A DNA stretch of 14,128 bases from Chloroflexota bacterium (GCA_023489135.1 JAMDCE010000568.1:5434-19561), one strand, 5' to 3'. Counted from the first letter of the stretch, positions 1 to 7,822 are shown. Notes: generated by a model from the sequence alone, not told the origin. A program made the numbers and translations.

Positions 1-816
1 AGCGCCATAGGGGTCGTTGGCGTCATCGCGGCCGGGTTGTCGTCCAACAACAAGTACTCGCTCCTGGGCGCCTTTCGCGCCGCGGCGCAGATGGTCTCTT
101 ACGAGATTCCGATGATACTGGCTCTGATCAGCGGGGCTATGCTGGCGGGAACCCTGTCACTTGGCGGCATCGTGAGGGCGCAGGAGCACTTCTGGCTTGT
201 GCTCCTGCAGCCTCTGGGCTTTGCCATCTACTTCGTTTGCGCTCTCGCCGAGACGAACCGCAACCCCTTCGACCTGCCGGAGGCGGAGTCGGAGCTGGTG
301 GCCGGGTACCTGACCGAGTACAGCGGGATTCGCTGGGCGATGTTCTTCCTGGGCGAATACGGCAATATGATCATCGTGTCGGCCATAGCCACCACCCTCT
401 TCCTCGGCGGGTGGCAGGGGCCGATTCTGCCGGGAGTGATCTGGTTCCTGGGCAAGACCTACCTGCTGCTGTTCGTGTTCATCTGGCTGCGGTCCACGCT
501 TCCGCGGCTTCGCGCCGATCAGCTCATGGAGTTTTGCTGGAAAGGGCTGATACCCCTGGCCCTGTTCAACGTGGCCATCTCGGCGCTGATCGTCCTGCTC
601 TTGCCCGGCAACTACATCCTGCCGCTCACGGCGGTCAACTGGGTGCTGCTCGCCGTCTTGATCCTTTTCGGACGGCGCCTGGTGTACCGCTCCATCGGAT
701 TCAATCGATCCGAGCGCATGGCCCGGCCGCAATTGCCACCGCGGAGAATAGCCGGCAGCCCTCGATTGGACGTGGGACTGACCGCCGCGGACGGGAATGG
801 AGGCAAACCATGCTAG
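1..816 (+). CDS. nuoH: NADH-quinone oxidoreductase subunit H (NuoH), 5'-truncated by window
   Basis: This is the membrane subunit of complex I that lies next to the quinone chamber and links the peripheral arm to the proton-pumping arm. The frame is open from base 1, so the gene starts upstream; a TTG at 37 is internal. The first visible residues include SSNNKYSLLGAFRAAAQMVS followed by YEIP, a NuoH signature. The acidic loop AETNRNPFDLPEAESELVAG and the following YLTEYSG, another signature of the family, are intact. Several hydrophobic membrane segments follow. The conserved Trp that usually precedes SSNNKY is Leu here. The C-terminus carries about 40 polar residues after the last membrane segment, longer than usual. 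The stop overlaps the next gene by 7 bp, so the two are probably translationally coupled. Family assignment is firm; whether the complex uses NADH is doubtful given the genes downstream. Confidence 0.95.
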   Translation, partial: SAIGVVGVIAAGLSSNNKYSLLGAFRAAAQMVSYEIPMILALISGAMLAGTLSLGGIVRAQEHFWLVLLQPLGFAIYFVCALAETNRNPFDLPEAESELVAGYLTEYSGIRWAMFFLGEYGNMIIVSAIATTLFLGGWQGPILPGVIWFLGKTYLLLFVFIWLRSTLPRLRADQLMEFCWKGLIPLALFNVAISALIVLLLPGNYILPLTAVNWVLLAVLILFGRRLVYRSIGFNRSERMARPQLPPRRIAGSPRLDVGLTAADGNGGKPC

Positions 817-1406
817 GCATATTGCAGGGGATGAAGGTCACCCTGGAGCACGCCTTCCGGAAGAAGATAACCCACGTATATCCTTACGAGAAGCCGCGGC
901 TTCCTGAGCGCAGCCGCGGGCTCATCCAGCTAATCCGCGAGCCCGAAACCGGGGTCTTGAAGTGCGAGGCGTGCCTGCTGTGTGAGAAGGTCTGTCCGCC
1001 TCGAGCCATCACCATCTCCTACCGCTTCCGAAACGCCTTTCGGCGGCGGCCGCTTTTCCGCCCCCGGACTCAGAGCGCCTTCTACCGGCCGCGAATGTCG
1101 ACCCCCGCACCTTACCAGGGGCGGCCCGCGTCGTTCGTGTTCGATCTTCCGGATCCCTCGGCCGCGCCCGAAAACACGGATGAACTGGTCGAGCGGATAC
1201 TGGCCGGTTCTAAGCCGGACGCCGATGTAATGGAGATGCTGGAGGCAGTTCAGGATGCCGTCGGCTACCTGCCACAGCAAGCCGCACGGCGCATATCCGA
1301 TTCGCGACAACTGCCGATGTACGACCTGTACGCTCTGGCCACGCTCAATCCTTCCCTCAGGCTCACCCCTGAAGGAAATGGGATCGGAGGCGGCGATGGC
1401 AGATAA
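810..1406 (+). CDS. NuoI N-terminal half fused to cysteine-less NuoE-like helical domain
   Basis: A 198-residue hybrid iron-sulfur protein of a complex I-like operon. ATG 810 follows GGAGG (799-803) and overlaps nuoH by 7 bp. Residues 1-70 match the start of NuoI: an amphipathic N-terminus, a YPYEKPRLPERSRG stretch, then one [4Fe-4S] motif with C52, C55, C58, C62 and Pro63, equivalent to half of the N6a/N6b pair. The second CxxCxxCxxxCP that every ordinary NuoI has is absent. A basic, aromatic linker follows, and residues about 125-198 resemble the N-terminal helical part of NuoE (DELVERIL, EAVQDAVGYLP, YDLYALATLNPSLRL). The protein ends where NuoE would begin its thioredoxin-like [2Fe-2S] domain, so cluster N1a has no ligands. 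Domain recognition is from motif reading. The missing NuoI half is found at the C-terminus of the 2697-5069 product. Confidence 0.85.
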   Translation: MLGILQGMKVTLEHAFRKKITHVYPYEKPRLPERSRGLIQLIREPETGVLKCEACLLCEKVCPPRAITISYRFRNAFRRRPLFRPRTQSAFYRPRMSTPAPYQGRPASFVFDLPDPSAAPENTDELVERILAGSKPDADVMEMLEAVQDAVGYLPQQAARRISDSRQLPMYDLYALATLNPSLRLTPEGNGIGGGDGR

Positions 1407-2700
1407 AGATTTCCGCCCGGTAATCCTCGCGGGATGCGGGTCCGTCGATCCGGAGAGCATCGATTCCTACATTTCCAACGGCGGATACTCCGCCTTGCGC
1501 ATGGCTCTCTCCGATTCGACTCCGGAAAGCGTGATCGCGCGCGTGGAGGAGGCCGGCCTGCGGGGAAGAGACGGGGGATTCCCGGTAGCTCGAAAGTGGC
1601 GAATAACCAGGGAGGCGGAGGGAGACCACAGGTTCGTGGTGGCCAACGCCTACGATGCCGATCCCCTGTCGCCCATCGGGCGCACTTTGCTCGAGCAGAT
1701 GCCTCATCGGGTTCTCGAAGGAACGATCATCGCCGCCTACGCCATCGGCGCCGACGAGGGTATCATCTACTGCCGGGGCGACGGCAAGACGGCCGTGTAC
1801 CGCGTGCGCCGGGCCATCGCCCAGGCTGAAGAGAAGGGCTTTCTGGGTCCTAACGCCCTGGGTTTCGGCCGGGGCCTCAGAGTGCGCCTCGCGCTGGGCT
1901 GGGCCGGATTCATAGGGGGAGAGGAAACCGCGGCGATAGCGGCCATAGAGGGTCGCCGGGCCATGCCGACGCAGCGGCCACCTTTCCCCGCGCAGAGCGG
2001 CCTGTTGAAGCTGCCCACCGCCCTCGACTCCGCCGAGACGCTCGCCATCATCCCCTCCATTGCCGGCGCCGGACGGACTGTCGACGTATCTCGGTCTGCC
2101 GGCACCAAGGTATTCTCGATCCAAGGAAGCGTGCGAAACCAAGGGTTGATCGAGCTGCCGCTGGGGCTGAGCCTCCGCCGGATGATCGACCACGCGGGCG
2201 GGACAAGCCGGGGTACGGTGAAGGCGGTGCAGAGCGGCGGGCCGACCGGGGCATGCATACCGGCCGATGCTTTGGATAGCCCGATAAGCTTTGAGTCGCT
2301 GCCGGAGCTGGGCACCCGTATGGGATCGGGCCGAATCGAGGTTCTGGACGACTCCGTGTGCCTGGTCGGCTTCGCCGGAAGGGTGATGAGCTACCTCAAG
2401 GACGAGGCCTGCGGAAAGTGCGTCCCGTGTCGGCTGGGCACCAAGCGAATGGCCGGGATAGTGGAAGCCATAGCCAGTGGATTGGGCCAGGCAAGCGACC
2501 TTGAGCTACTGGAAGACCTTTCGGCTAACGTATCGGCCGCCTCCATCTGCGGGTTCGGGGTGGCCGCACCCTGCGTGGTGACCTCGACCCTCAAGCACTT
2601 TCGTGGCGAGTACTTGAGCCACACAGAGGAGAAGAAATGCCCCACCGGCGAGTGCCGGCCCAGCAGGCAGCACAGCTATCAGAGGAGGAAGGTACTGTGA
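1396..2700 (+). CDS. nuoF: NuoF-like subunit with altered FMN/NADH site
   Basis: A 434-residue homologue of NuoF, the complex I subunit that normally binds NADH, FMN and cluster N3. ATG 1396 has GGAGG at 1386-1390 and overlaps the previous gene by 11 bp; a longer frame from 1255 would lie wholly inside that gene. The N3 ligands are present: C339, C342 and C345 in EACGKCVPCR, and C385 in SICGFG. The GEET of the flavin site and the PPFPAQSGLL segment are also kept. The glycine-rich loop, usually RGRGGAGFPTGLKW, reads RGRDGGFPVARKW (from R56), one residue shorter and with Asp in place of Gly. The usual CNADESEPG reads ANAYDADPL, and AYICGEE reads GFIGGEE. FMN or NADH binding may therefore be weakened or lost, while N3 electron transfer looks possible. 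The C-terminal tail contains CPTGEC. Family assignment is firm; loss of NADH oxidation is inference. Confidence 0.9.
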   Translation: MADKDFRPVILAGCGSVDPESIDSYISNGGYSALRMALSDSTPESVIARVEEAGLRGRDGGFPVARKWRITREAEGDHRFVVANAYDADPLSPIGRTLLEQMPHRVLEGTIIAAYAIGADEGIIYCRGDGKTAVYRVRRAIAQAEEKGFLGPNALGFGRGLRVRLALGWAGFIGGEETAAIAAIEGRRAMPTQRPPFPAQSGLLKLPTALDSAETLAIIPSIAGAGRTVDVSRSAGTKVFSIQGSVRNQGLIELPLGLSLRRMIDHAGGTSRGTVKAVQSGGPTGACIPADALDSPISFESLPELGTRMGSGRIEVLDDSVCLVGFAGRVMSYLKDEACGKCVPCRLGTKRMAGIVEAIASGLGQASDLELLEDLSANVSAASICGFGVAAPCVVTSTLKHFRGEYLSHTEEKKCPTGECRPSRQHSYQRRKVL

Positions 2701-5069
2701 GCGAGCTGCGGCACATGGAGCACGAGACGGTAGGCCCCGGCTTCGAGGGACGGGCCACGGTGAGCCTGAACATCGACGGCCGCGACGTTCAGGGCCCGGC
2801 GGGCTACAGCGTCCTCGAAATCGCACAGATGGCAGGGATCGAGATACCCACTCTCTGCAGCGACGAGAAGCTCGAATCGATGGGCGGCTGTCGAATGTGC
2901 CTGGTGGAGATCGAAGGACGGGATCGCCCGCTGCCTTCTTGCAGCACCGTGGCCGAGGAAGGCATGGTGGTGCAGACCGCTACCGACAGGTTGAAGTCCA
3001 TCCGGCGCATGGTTCTGGAGTTCATGCTTTCGGATCACAATGCCTATTGCCAGCCGCCCTGTCAGATAGGCTGCCCGACCCACATCGACATTCCCGGCTA
3101 CCTGGAGCTGATCGTGGCCGGCGACTACCGGGGAGCGGCGCGCCTGGTCAAGGAAGTCCTTCCCTTCCCCTATACCCTCGGGCTGGTTTGTCCCCGCCCT
3201 TGCGAGAACGTCTGCCGCCGCAAGCTGGTCGAAGAAGAGATATCGATCTGCCAGTGTCACGGCTACGCCGGGGAGAGCGCGCTCGAAGATCCCCCAACCC
3301 CCTGGCCGCAGGAGCCGCCCACGGGCAGGCGTGTCGCGGTCATCGGCGCCGGTCCGGCCGGACTCAGCGCGGCCTATTACCTGGCCCTGAGGGGTCACTC
3401 GGTCAAGGTCTTCGAGGCGCTGCCGAAGCCGGGCGGGATGCTGCGGTACGGGATTCCGGAGTACCGCTTGCCCAAGGCCATGCTGGACCAGGAGTTTAAT
3501 TGCGTGTGGAACCTCGGCGTGGAGCTGGAGTGCAACGCCAGGCTGGGAAAGGACTTCAGCATCGACGATCTCTTCGCCCAGGGCTTCGAAGCCGTCTTCC
3601 TCGGCCTCGGCGCTCATCGCAGCAACGAGCTGGGAGCCGAGGGGGAGCACCTGCCGGGGGTGTGGCACGCCATCGATATGCTGCGCCGGGTCCAGCTGGG
3701 AGAGAAGGTTGAGATCGGCCGCCGGGTGGTGGTCATCGGCGGAGGCTTCACCGCCTTCGACGCCGCCCGCACCTCCAAGAGGCTGGGCGCCGAGGAGGTG
3801 ACCGTGGTTTACCGGCGGTCGCGCAAGGAGATGGGCGCCCACCCTACCGAGGTCGACGACGCGGAGCACGAAGGGGTGCGGCTGGAGATCCTGGCCGGCC
3901 CGCTGCGCGTGGTGGAGAAGGATGGCCGGGCCGCTGGCGTGGAGCTCATCCGCATGCAACTGGGCGAACCGGACGCCCGAGGGCGCCGGTCGCCGGTTCC
4001 GGTTCCGGGCTCCGAGTTCATCGTCGAGGCCGAGTCGGTCATCGCCGCCATCGGACAGATTCCCAATCTGGATTGCCTCCAGAACGAGCGCGATGTCGAG
4101 GAGAGCCAGCGTCATACCATCGTCGTCGATCCGGACAGCTACTATACCGGTCGCCGGGGGGTATTCGCCGGCGGGGATGCCACCCTGGGCGCTTCGACGG
4201 TGATTCAGTCGGTGGCCTGCGGGAAACGAGCGGCCAAAGTCATCCACCTCTATCTGCAGGGCGAGGACATGGCGGAGGCGGCCGGCCGTCTCAAGCTCGA
4301 CGAAGTGAAGCCCGACCTCATCGACATCGTGCCCTACAAGCCGGCGTGGCCCAAGGTTCAAATGCCGATGCTCCCTTACGAGCAGCGCCGGCACAACTTC
4401 AAGCTGATCGAGCTGGGATACTCCGAGGAACAGGTCCGGAAGGAGGCCGCTCGCTGCCTGCAATGCGCCTGCCCGGCGGCCGGGCGCTGCCATCTCCAAA
4501 GACTGTCCATCGAACACGGACTGACGGATAATCGCTTCCACAACGGGGAAGCGCGCGATTACCACGACTACGAGCCGGACGTGTCCCACAGCTTCATCCT
4601 GCGCGATCCCAACAAGTGCATCAACTGCACCCAGTGCGTCCGGATGTGCCGGGACGTCATCGGCCCCAACTGCTATGGTCTGATGGGCCACGGTTTCGAT
4701 AGCATCGTCACCACCCCGTTCAACGCCTCCCTCAACGATAGCGACTGCGTCTCCTGCGGCGCCTGCGCCGAGACCTGCCCCACAGGGGCTCTCATGCTGC
4801 GAGAGCGCGACCTGGAATACTACGACCTGGATTACTCCCGCTGCATCTTCTGTGGAGACTGCGTGGAGGTCTGCCCTCACGGCGCGTTGGGCGAGACCCC
4901 CAACTTCGAGCTGGCACGCTACGAACGATTCGACCAGATGGTGCTCGACAAGGACCAGCTCGCGGATGCCCCCAGCTACACGGTCCCCAAGACGCCACCA
5001 CGACAGGTAGACGATTCGAACCTATCGTCGGTGGTGAGGCCGCTCGAGCCCAGGGGCTGGCGGGAGTAG
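2697..5069 (+). CDS. NuoG-type Fe-S / GltD-type FAD-NAD(P) oxidoreductase fusion with NuoI C-terminal half
   Basis: A 790-residue cytoplasmic electron-transfer protein. The GTG start overlaps the nuoF stop as GTGA, and AGGAGG lies at 2683-2688; an in-frame ATG at 2637 is less likely. Domains in order: a NuoG/hydrogenase-type [2Fe-2S] domain (C54, C65, C68, C82); a GltD-type Fe-S domain (C118, C122, C126, C165, C169, C173); a FAD Rossmann fold (GAGPAGLS, 217-224); an NAD(P) Rossmann fold (GGGFTA, 348-353); a flavin-closing segment FAGGDATLG; a cysteine cluster at C587, C590, C592 and C598 followed by HLQ, like the NuoG N5 site; two ferredoxin motifs at 641-651 and 684-694; and a last [4Fe-4S] motif at 716-726. 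The end, RCIFCGDCVEVCPHGAL then PNFELARYERFDQMVLDKDQ, closely resembles the second half of NuoI. It probably passes electrons between NAD(P)H and the complex I chain; direction and partner are inference. Confidence 0.88.
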   Translation: MSELRHMEHETVGPGFEGRATVSLNIDGRDVQGPAGYSVLEIAQMAGIEIPTLCSDEKLESMGGCRMCLVEIEGRDRPLPSCSTVAEEGMVVQTATDRLKSIRRMVLEFMLSDHNAYCQPPCQIGCPTHIDIPGYLELIVAGDYRGAARLVKEVLPFPYTLGLVCPRPCENVCRRKLVEEEISICQCHGYAGESALEDPPTPWPQEPPTGRRVAVIGAGPAGLSAAYYLALRGHSVKVFEALPKPGGMLRYGIPEYRLPKAMLDQEFNCVWNLGVELECNARLGKDFSIDDLFAQGFEAVFLGLGAHRSNELGAEGEHLPGVWHAIDMLRRVQLGEKVEIGRRVVVIGGGFTAFDAARTSKRLGAEEVTVVYRRSRKEMGAHPTEVDDAEHEGVRLEILAGPLRVVEKDGRAAGVELIRMQLGEPDARGRRSPVPVPGSEFIVEAESVIAAIGQIPNLDCLQNERDVEESQRHTIVVDPDSYYTGRRGVFAGGDATLGASTVIQSVACGKRAAKVIHLYLQGEDMAEAAGRLKLDEVKPDLIDIVPYKPAWPKVQMPMLPYEQRRHNFKLIELGYSEEQVRKEAARCLQCACPAAGRCHLQRLSIEHGLTDNRFHNGEARDYHDYEPDVSHSFILRDPNKCINCTQCVRMCRDVIGPNCYGLMGHGFDSIVTTPFNASLNDSDCVSCGACAETCPTGALMLRERDLEYYDLDYSRCIFCGDCVEVCPHGALGETPNFELARYERFDQMVLDKDQLADAPSYTVPKTPPRQVDDSNLSSVVRPLEPRGWRE

Positions 5070-5095
5070 ATGCCCAAATTTCAACTCAAAATGGG

Positions 5096-5124
5096 TAGAC
5101 ACGCGGGCTCTGCTGTAGTAAAAT
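5096..5124 (+). promoter_or_regulatory. Sigma-70-type promoter, TAGACA-N17-TAAAAT
   Basis: A -35 box TAGACA (5096-5101) and a -10 box TAAAAT (5119-5124) are separated by exactly 17 bp. They lie 27 bp after the last gene of the complex I-like operon and about 40 bp upstream of the leader ATG at 5166. Transcription would start near 5131. It is the only well-formed -35/-10 pair I see in the window, and it separates the secreted glycosidase gene from the respiratory operon. No terminator hairpin is visible between 5069 and 5096. Confidence 0.6.
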
Positions 5125-5165
5125 ACCACCCTAGTGGACGACCATCTACTCCCACCACCCACCAA

Positions 5166-5201
5166 ATGAACGTTGCCATCGTCCACGATTGGTTGTGTTG
5201 A
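5166..5201 (+). CDS. 11-codon leader ORF resembling a glycosyltransferase family 4 start
   Basis: ATG 5166 opens MNVAIVHDWLC and stops at TGA 5199-5201. The peptide matches the first beta-strand of many GT4 glycosyltransferases, which often begin M-K/N-V-A-I-V-H-D-W-L. The stop overlaps a possible TTG start (5198) of the downstream gene as TTGA. Two readings are open: a leader peptide coupled to the next gene, or the stub of a glycosyltransferase gene joined by recombination to the glycosidase gene. No good Shine-Dalgarno precedes the ATG. Too short for certainty. Confidence 0.35.
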   Translation: MNVAIVHDWLC

Positions 5202-7822
5202 ACAAGATACTTTCGTCCAAGATTCTGTGCGTCTCGCTGGCGTTTTTCTGGGTTGTCTTGCTCATTCCAGGTGTCCTGGTGGCTACCGCCGAGGTGACCC
5301 CGGCGCCCACGGTTCAGGGCGATAGCCACTTCGGGGTCACCTGGATTAACCCACCCGGCCAGGTCGCTTCGCCGCAAAGGACGCGCCAGGCCGTGGATCT
5401 GGGCGCCCGGTGGGACCGCTTCCCCTTCTACTGGAACGAGATCCAGCCCGCGGAAGGCTCCTTCGATTTCAGCTACCTGGACAGAGCCGTCGACAACGAC
5501 ATCTCCCACGGCTTTCAAGTGCAGGGCATCCTGTTAGGCGCCCCCGGCTGGGCGGTCAAAGGCGGAAGGATTTCCCCGGAGGCCTGGCAGAATTACGTCA
5601 CCCAGACCGTGAGCCACTTCAAGGGCCGGGTGCGCTACTGGGAGGTCTGGAACGAGCCCGACCTGATCAACCCTGATGGTTCCGGAGTCTTTTGGCACTG
5701 GTCCGTATCCGACTTCTACCAACTCTTGAAGACAGGGTACAAGGCGGCCAAGGCGGCCAATCCCGACAGCCAGATACTGACGGGCGGATTGGCCTTCCCG
5801 TTCGATAACCTGGATTTCTTCCCCAAGCTCCTCGAAGAGATGTCCCGGGATGCAACGGCCAAGCAGAACAACTACTACTTCGATATCCTCCCGCTGCACC
5901 TCTACGGTCGGGCCGGCACGCTCTTTGACCTGCCGATGGGCTACGTCGGCAGCCCCGATTTCGCCGGATTCCATAGCTTGATGCGCAACCTCGGATTCGA
6001 CAAACCGATTTGGGTTAATGAGGCCGGCGTAGGCGTATGGGATACCGGAACCGGCAGCAATGCGCCGGGCCGGGCCACGCAGTCGGAGCACGCATCCTAT
6101 ATCATCCAGGCTTTTGCCTATGGCTTGGCCGGCGGCGTGGACAGAATCTTCATCTTCCAGCTTTACGACGATGGGGCAGGAGCGAACGACCCCAGCACCG
6201 GTAAGAAGGTAGAATACTACGGACTGGTGTCCAACGAGGGAACACCCAGACCCGGCTACACCGCCTACCAGACGGCCGCCAGGTACTTCTCCAACGCGCA
6301 GCTGGTCACCCGAATCAATCTCAATCGCAACGGCTCGGCCGATGTGAAGGGGCTCGACATCGTCACGATGTACGGCACGCCCAACGGTAAGGTTACGGTG
6401 CTGTGGAACAACGACGGGAACCCCAATCAACAGGTTCGACTCGTGGCCGATGCGGCGCAGGCCATCCGTATGGACAAGCTGGGCCAGCAGCAGTCGATAG
6501 CTGCGGTTGACGGCGCCTACACCATCGGGCTGGCCGCCGCCACGAATAACAACAATTTCGGCTGCTACACCTCACGCGGATGCAATCCCAACGACTTCAT
6601 CCTCGGCGGCGATCCCGTTATCCTGATCGAGCCCGATTACCGAGTTCCCACCACAGTAGTCAGACCTCTTCCCTCCGGGGTGAGAGCGCCTTTCGAGGTA
6701 ACCTGGGGCACGACCTCGTCCGCCACCGGGCAGACGAAGTTCGACGTCCAGTTTATGGACGCCTCCGATGGAGTCTGGAGGGATTGGATTACCAATACCA
6801 TCACATCCTCGGCTCAGTTCGGCACCGGCTCGACCTTCACTCAGCTCAACCACACCTACGTTTTCCGAGCCAGAGCCAGAGACGCCGCCGGGAATCTGCT
6901 GGGAGGCTACGATTACTCCTCGAACGGCATGGCCTCGACCGTGGTATTGGGGGGAAGCGTCACCAACAATCCTCCTCCACTCCCACCGCCGGCCCCGGCG
7001 CCCCGGGGGCCCGGGGAGGTGGACGCCAAGATACAGATAGTCTGGCCGCATGACAACAAGCCGGTAGATCAAGCTACTCGCGCCAACATCGGCGCCTACG
7101 TCTTCAATCGCAACGGTTTGGTGTCGGTAAATCCCTCCTTCGATCGGCCGGCCAAACTGTATCGGGCGCGCAACAACGACGTGGAAGAAGAAGTTGCCAC
7201 CGGGACGAAGGATTTCATCACCAGGGGCCTGTTGAAGTTCCCTGTCTGGCAGTTTAACGACGTGGATGTTAGCTTCGCTCGCGACCGGCTGAACAAGCTC
7301 TTTTTCCGCGTAGCCGTGGAAGGGGCCAACAGCTTCGGTAACATTTGGAGCCACGGGGCAGATGCCCGCACTTACTTCCCTCTGACCGACGTTCCCGCGA
7401 AGGTGCTCAGCGCGCCGCCCTCCATGGTGGATGCCAAGATCGAGATCGTCTGGCCTCAAGACAACCTGCCGGTCGAAAAGGCCGCGCGAGCCAACGTCGG
7501 CGTGTACCTCTTCGAGCACGGCACTCTGAACTCGTTGCCCCTGGATTACGACCGCCCGGTGAGGCTGTGGCAAACGCTCAATAACAACGTGGAGAAACCC
7601 GCTGCCGTGGGGGTCAGGACGACGAAGACCGAGAAAGGAATCACCTTCCCCATCTGGGAGTTTAACGACGTCGACGTCAGCGCCGCGCGCGACGGCCTCA
7701 GCAAGTACTATCTCCGCGTGTCGGTGGACGGCGTGCGGACCTACAGCAACGTATGGAGCCATGGCAAGGACGCCCGCACCAACTTCCCCAAAGCGGACGA
7801 ACCCAGCGGGGTTTTGCCGTAA
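5195..7822 (+). CDS. Secreted glycoside-hydrolase-like protein with Fn3-like domain and two C-terminal repeats
   Basis: About 875 residues, exported. The start is uncertain: TTG 5189, GTG 5195 and TTG 5198 are possible, none with a clear Shine-Dalgarno; numbering here uses 5195. A hydrophobic signal segment (LCVSLAFFWVVLLIPGVLVA) lies near the N-terminus. Residues about 40-370 look like a clan-A (beta/alpha)8 glycosidase: RFPFYWNEIQPAEGSFDF, then YWEVWNEPD with E154 as probable acid/base, and PIWVNEAG with E276 as probable nucleophile. The order and the 122-residue gap suit GH39- or GH5-like enzymes; the substrate is unknown. Residues about 485-585 resemble a fibronectin type III domain, followed by a proline-rich linker. 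Two copies of a roughly 130-residue domain begin at 609 and 745 (VDAKIQIVWPHDN and VDAKIEIVWPQDN). It probably acts on cell-surface or environmental polysaccharide. The catalytic class is a motif-level call. Confidence 0.85.
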   Translation: MLNKILSSKILCVSLAFFWVVLLIPGVLVATAEVTPAPTVQGDSHFGVTWINPPGQVASPQRTRQAVDLGARWDRFPFYWNEIQPAEGSFDFSYLDRAVDNDISHGFQVQGILLGAPGWAVKGGRISPEAWQNYVTQTVSHFKGRVRYWEVWNEPDLINPDGSGVFWHWSVSDFYQLLKTGYKAAKAANPDSQILTGGLAFPFDNLDFFPKLLEEMSRDATAKQNNYYFDILPLHLYGRAGTLFDLPMGYVGSPDFAGFHSLMRNLGFDKPIWVNEAGVGVWDTGTGSNAPGRATQSEHASYIIQAFAYGLAGGVDRIFIFQLYDDGAGANDPSTGKKVEYYGLVSNEGTPRPGYTAYQTAARYFSNAQLVTRINLNRNGSADVKGLDIVTMYGTPNGKVTVLWNNDGNPNQQVRLVADAAQAIRMDKLGQQQSIAAVDGAYTIGLAAATNNNNFGCYTSRGCNPNDFILGGDPVILIEPDYRVPTTVVRPLPSGVRAPFEVTWGTTSSATGQTKFDVQFMDASDGVWRDWITNTITSSAQFGTGSTFTQLNHTYVFRARARDAAGNLLGGYDYSSNGMASTVVLGGSVTNNPPPLPPPAPAPRGPGEVDAKIQIVWPHDNKPVDQATRANIGAYVFNRNGLVSVNPSFDRPAKLYRARNNDVEEEVATGTKDFITRGLLKFPVWQFNDVDVSFARDRLNKLFFRVAVEGANSFGNIWSHGADARTYFPLTDVPAKVLSAPPSMVDAKIEIVWPQDNLPVEKAARANVGVYLFEHGTLNSLPLDYDRPVRLWQTLNNNVEKPAAVGVRTTKTEKGITFPIWEFNDVDVSAARDGLSKYYLRVSVDGVRTYSNVWSHGKDARTNFPKADEPSGVLP
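7019..7816 (+). repeat. Tandem repeat of a ~130-residue domain at the C-terminus of the glycosidase-like protein
   Basis: Unit 1 starts at 7019 and unit 2 at 7427. Both run in the same order: VDAK-IxIVWP-DN-PV; RAN-G-Y-F; a DRP segment; NNNVE or NNDVE; FP-W-FNDVDVS-ARD-L; and NxWSHG-DART-FP. The copies differ at many residues, so this is an old domain duplication and not a recent DNA repeat. The fold is unrecognised; an adhesion or carbohydrate-binding role is plausible. Confidence 0.8.

Noticed and set aside
237..809. Upstream extension of the NuoI-half frame inside nuoH.
   Set aside because: Its translation is Arg/Pro-rich without motifs, and ATG 810 has GGAGG at the right distance and begins the recognisable NuoI sequence.
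2679..4880. 733-codon open frame on the minus strand.
   Set aside because: It lies opposite the iron-sulfur/GltD fusion gene and its translation is low-complexity with no motif; a shadow of high-GC coding sequence.
7001..7016. GC-rich palindrome CCCCGGGGGCCCGGGG.
   Set aside because: It lies within the proline-rich linker codons of the glycosidase gene and is explained by codon use.
6572..7762. 396-codon minus-strand open frame opposite the glycosidase gene.
   Set aside because: No recognisable domain or start signal; the plus strand has clear domains and repeats.
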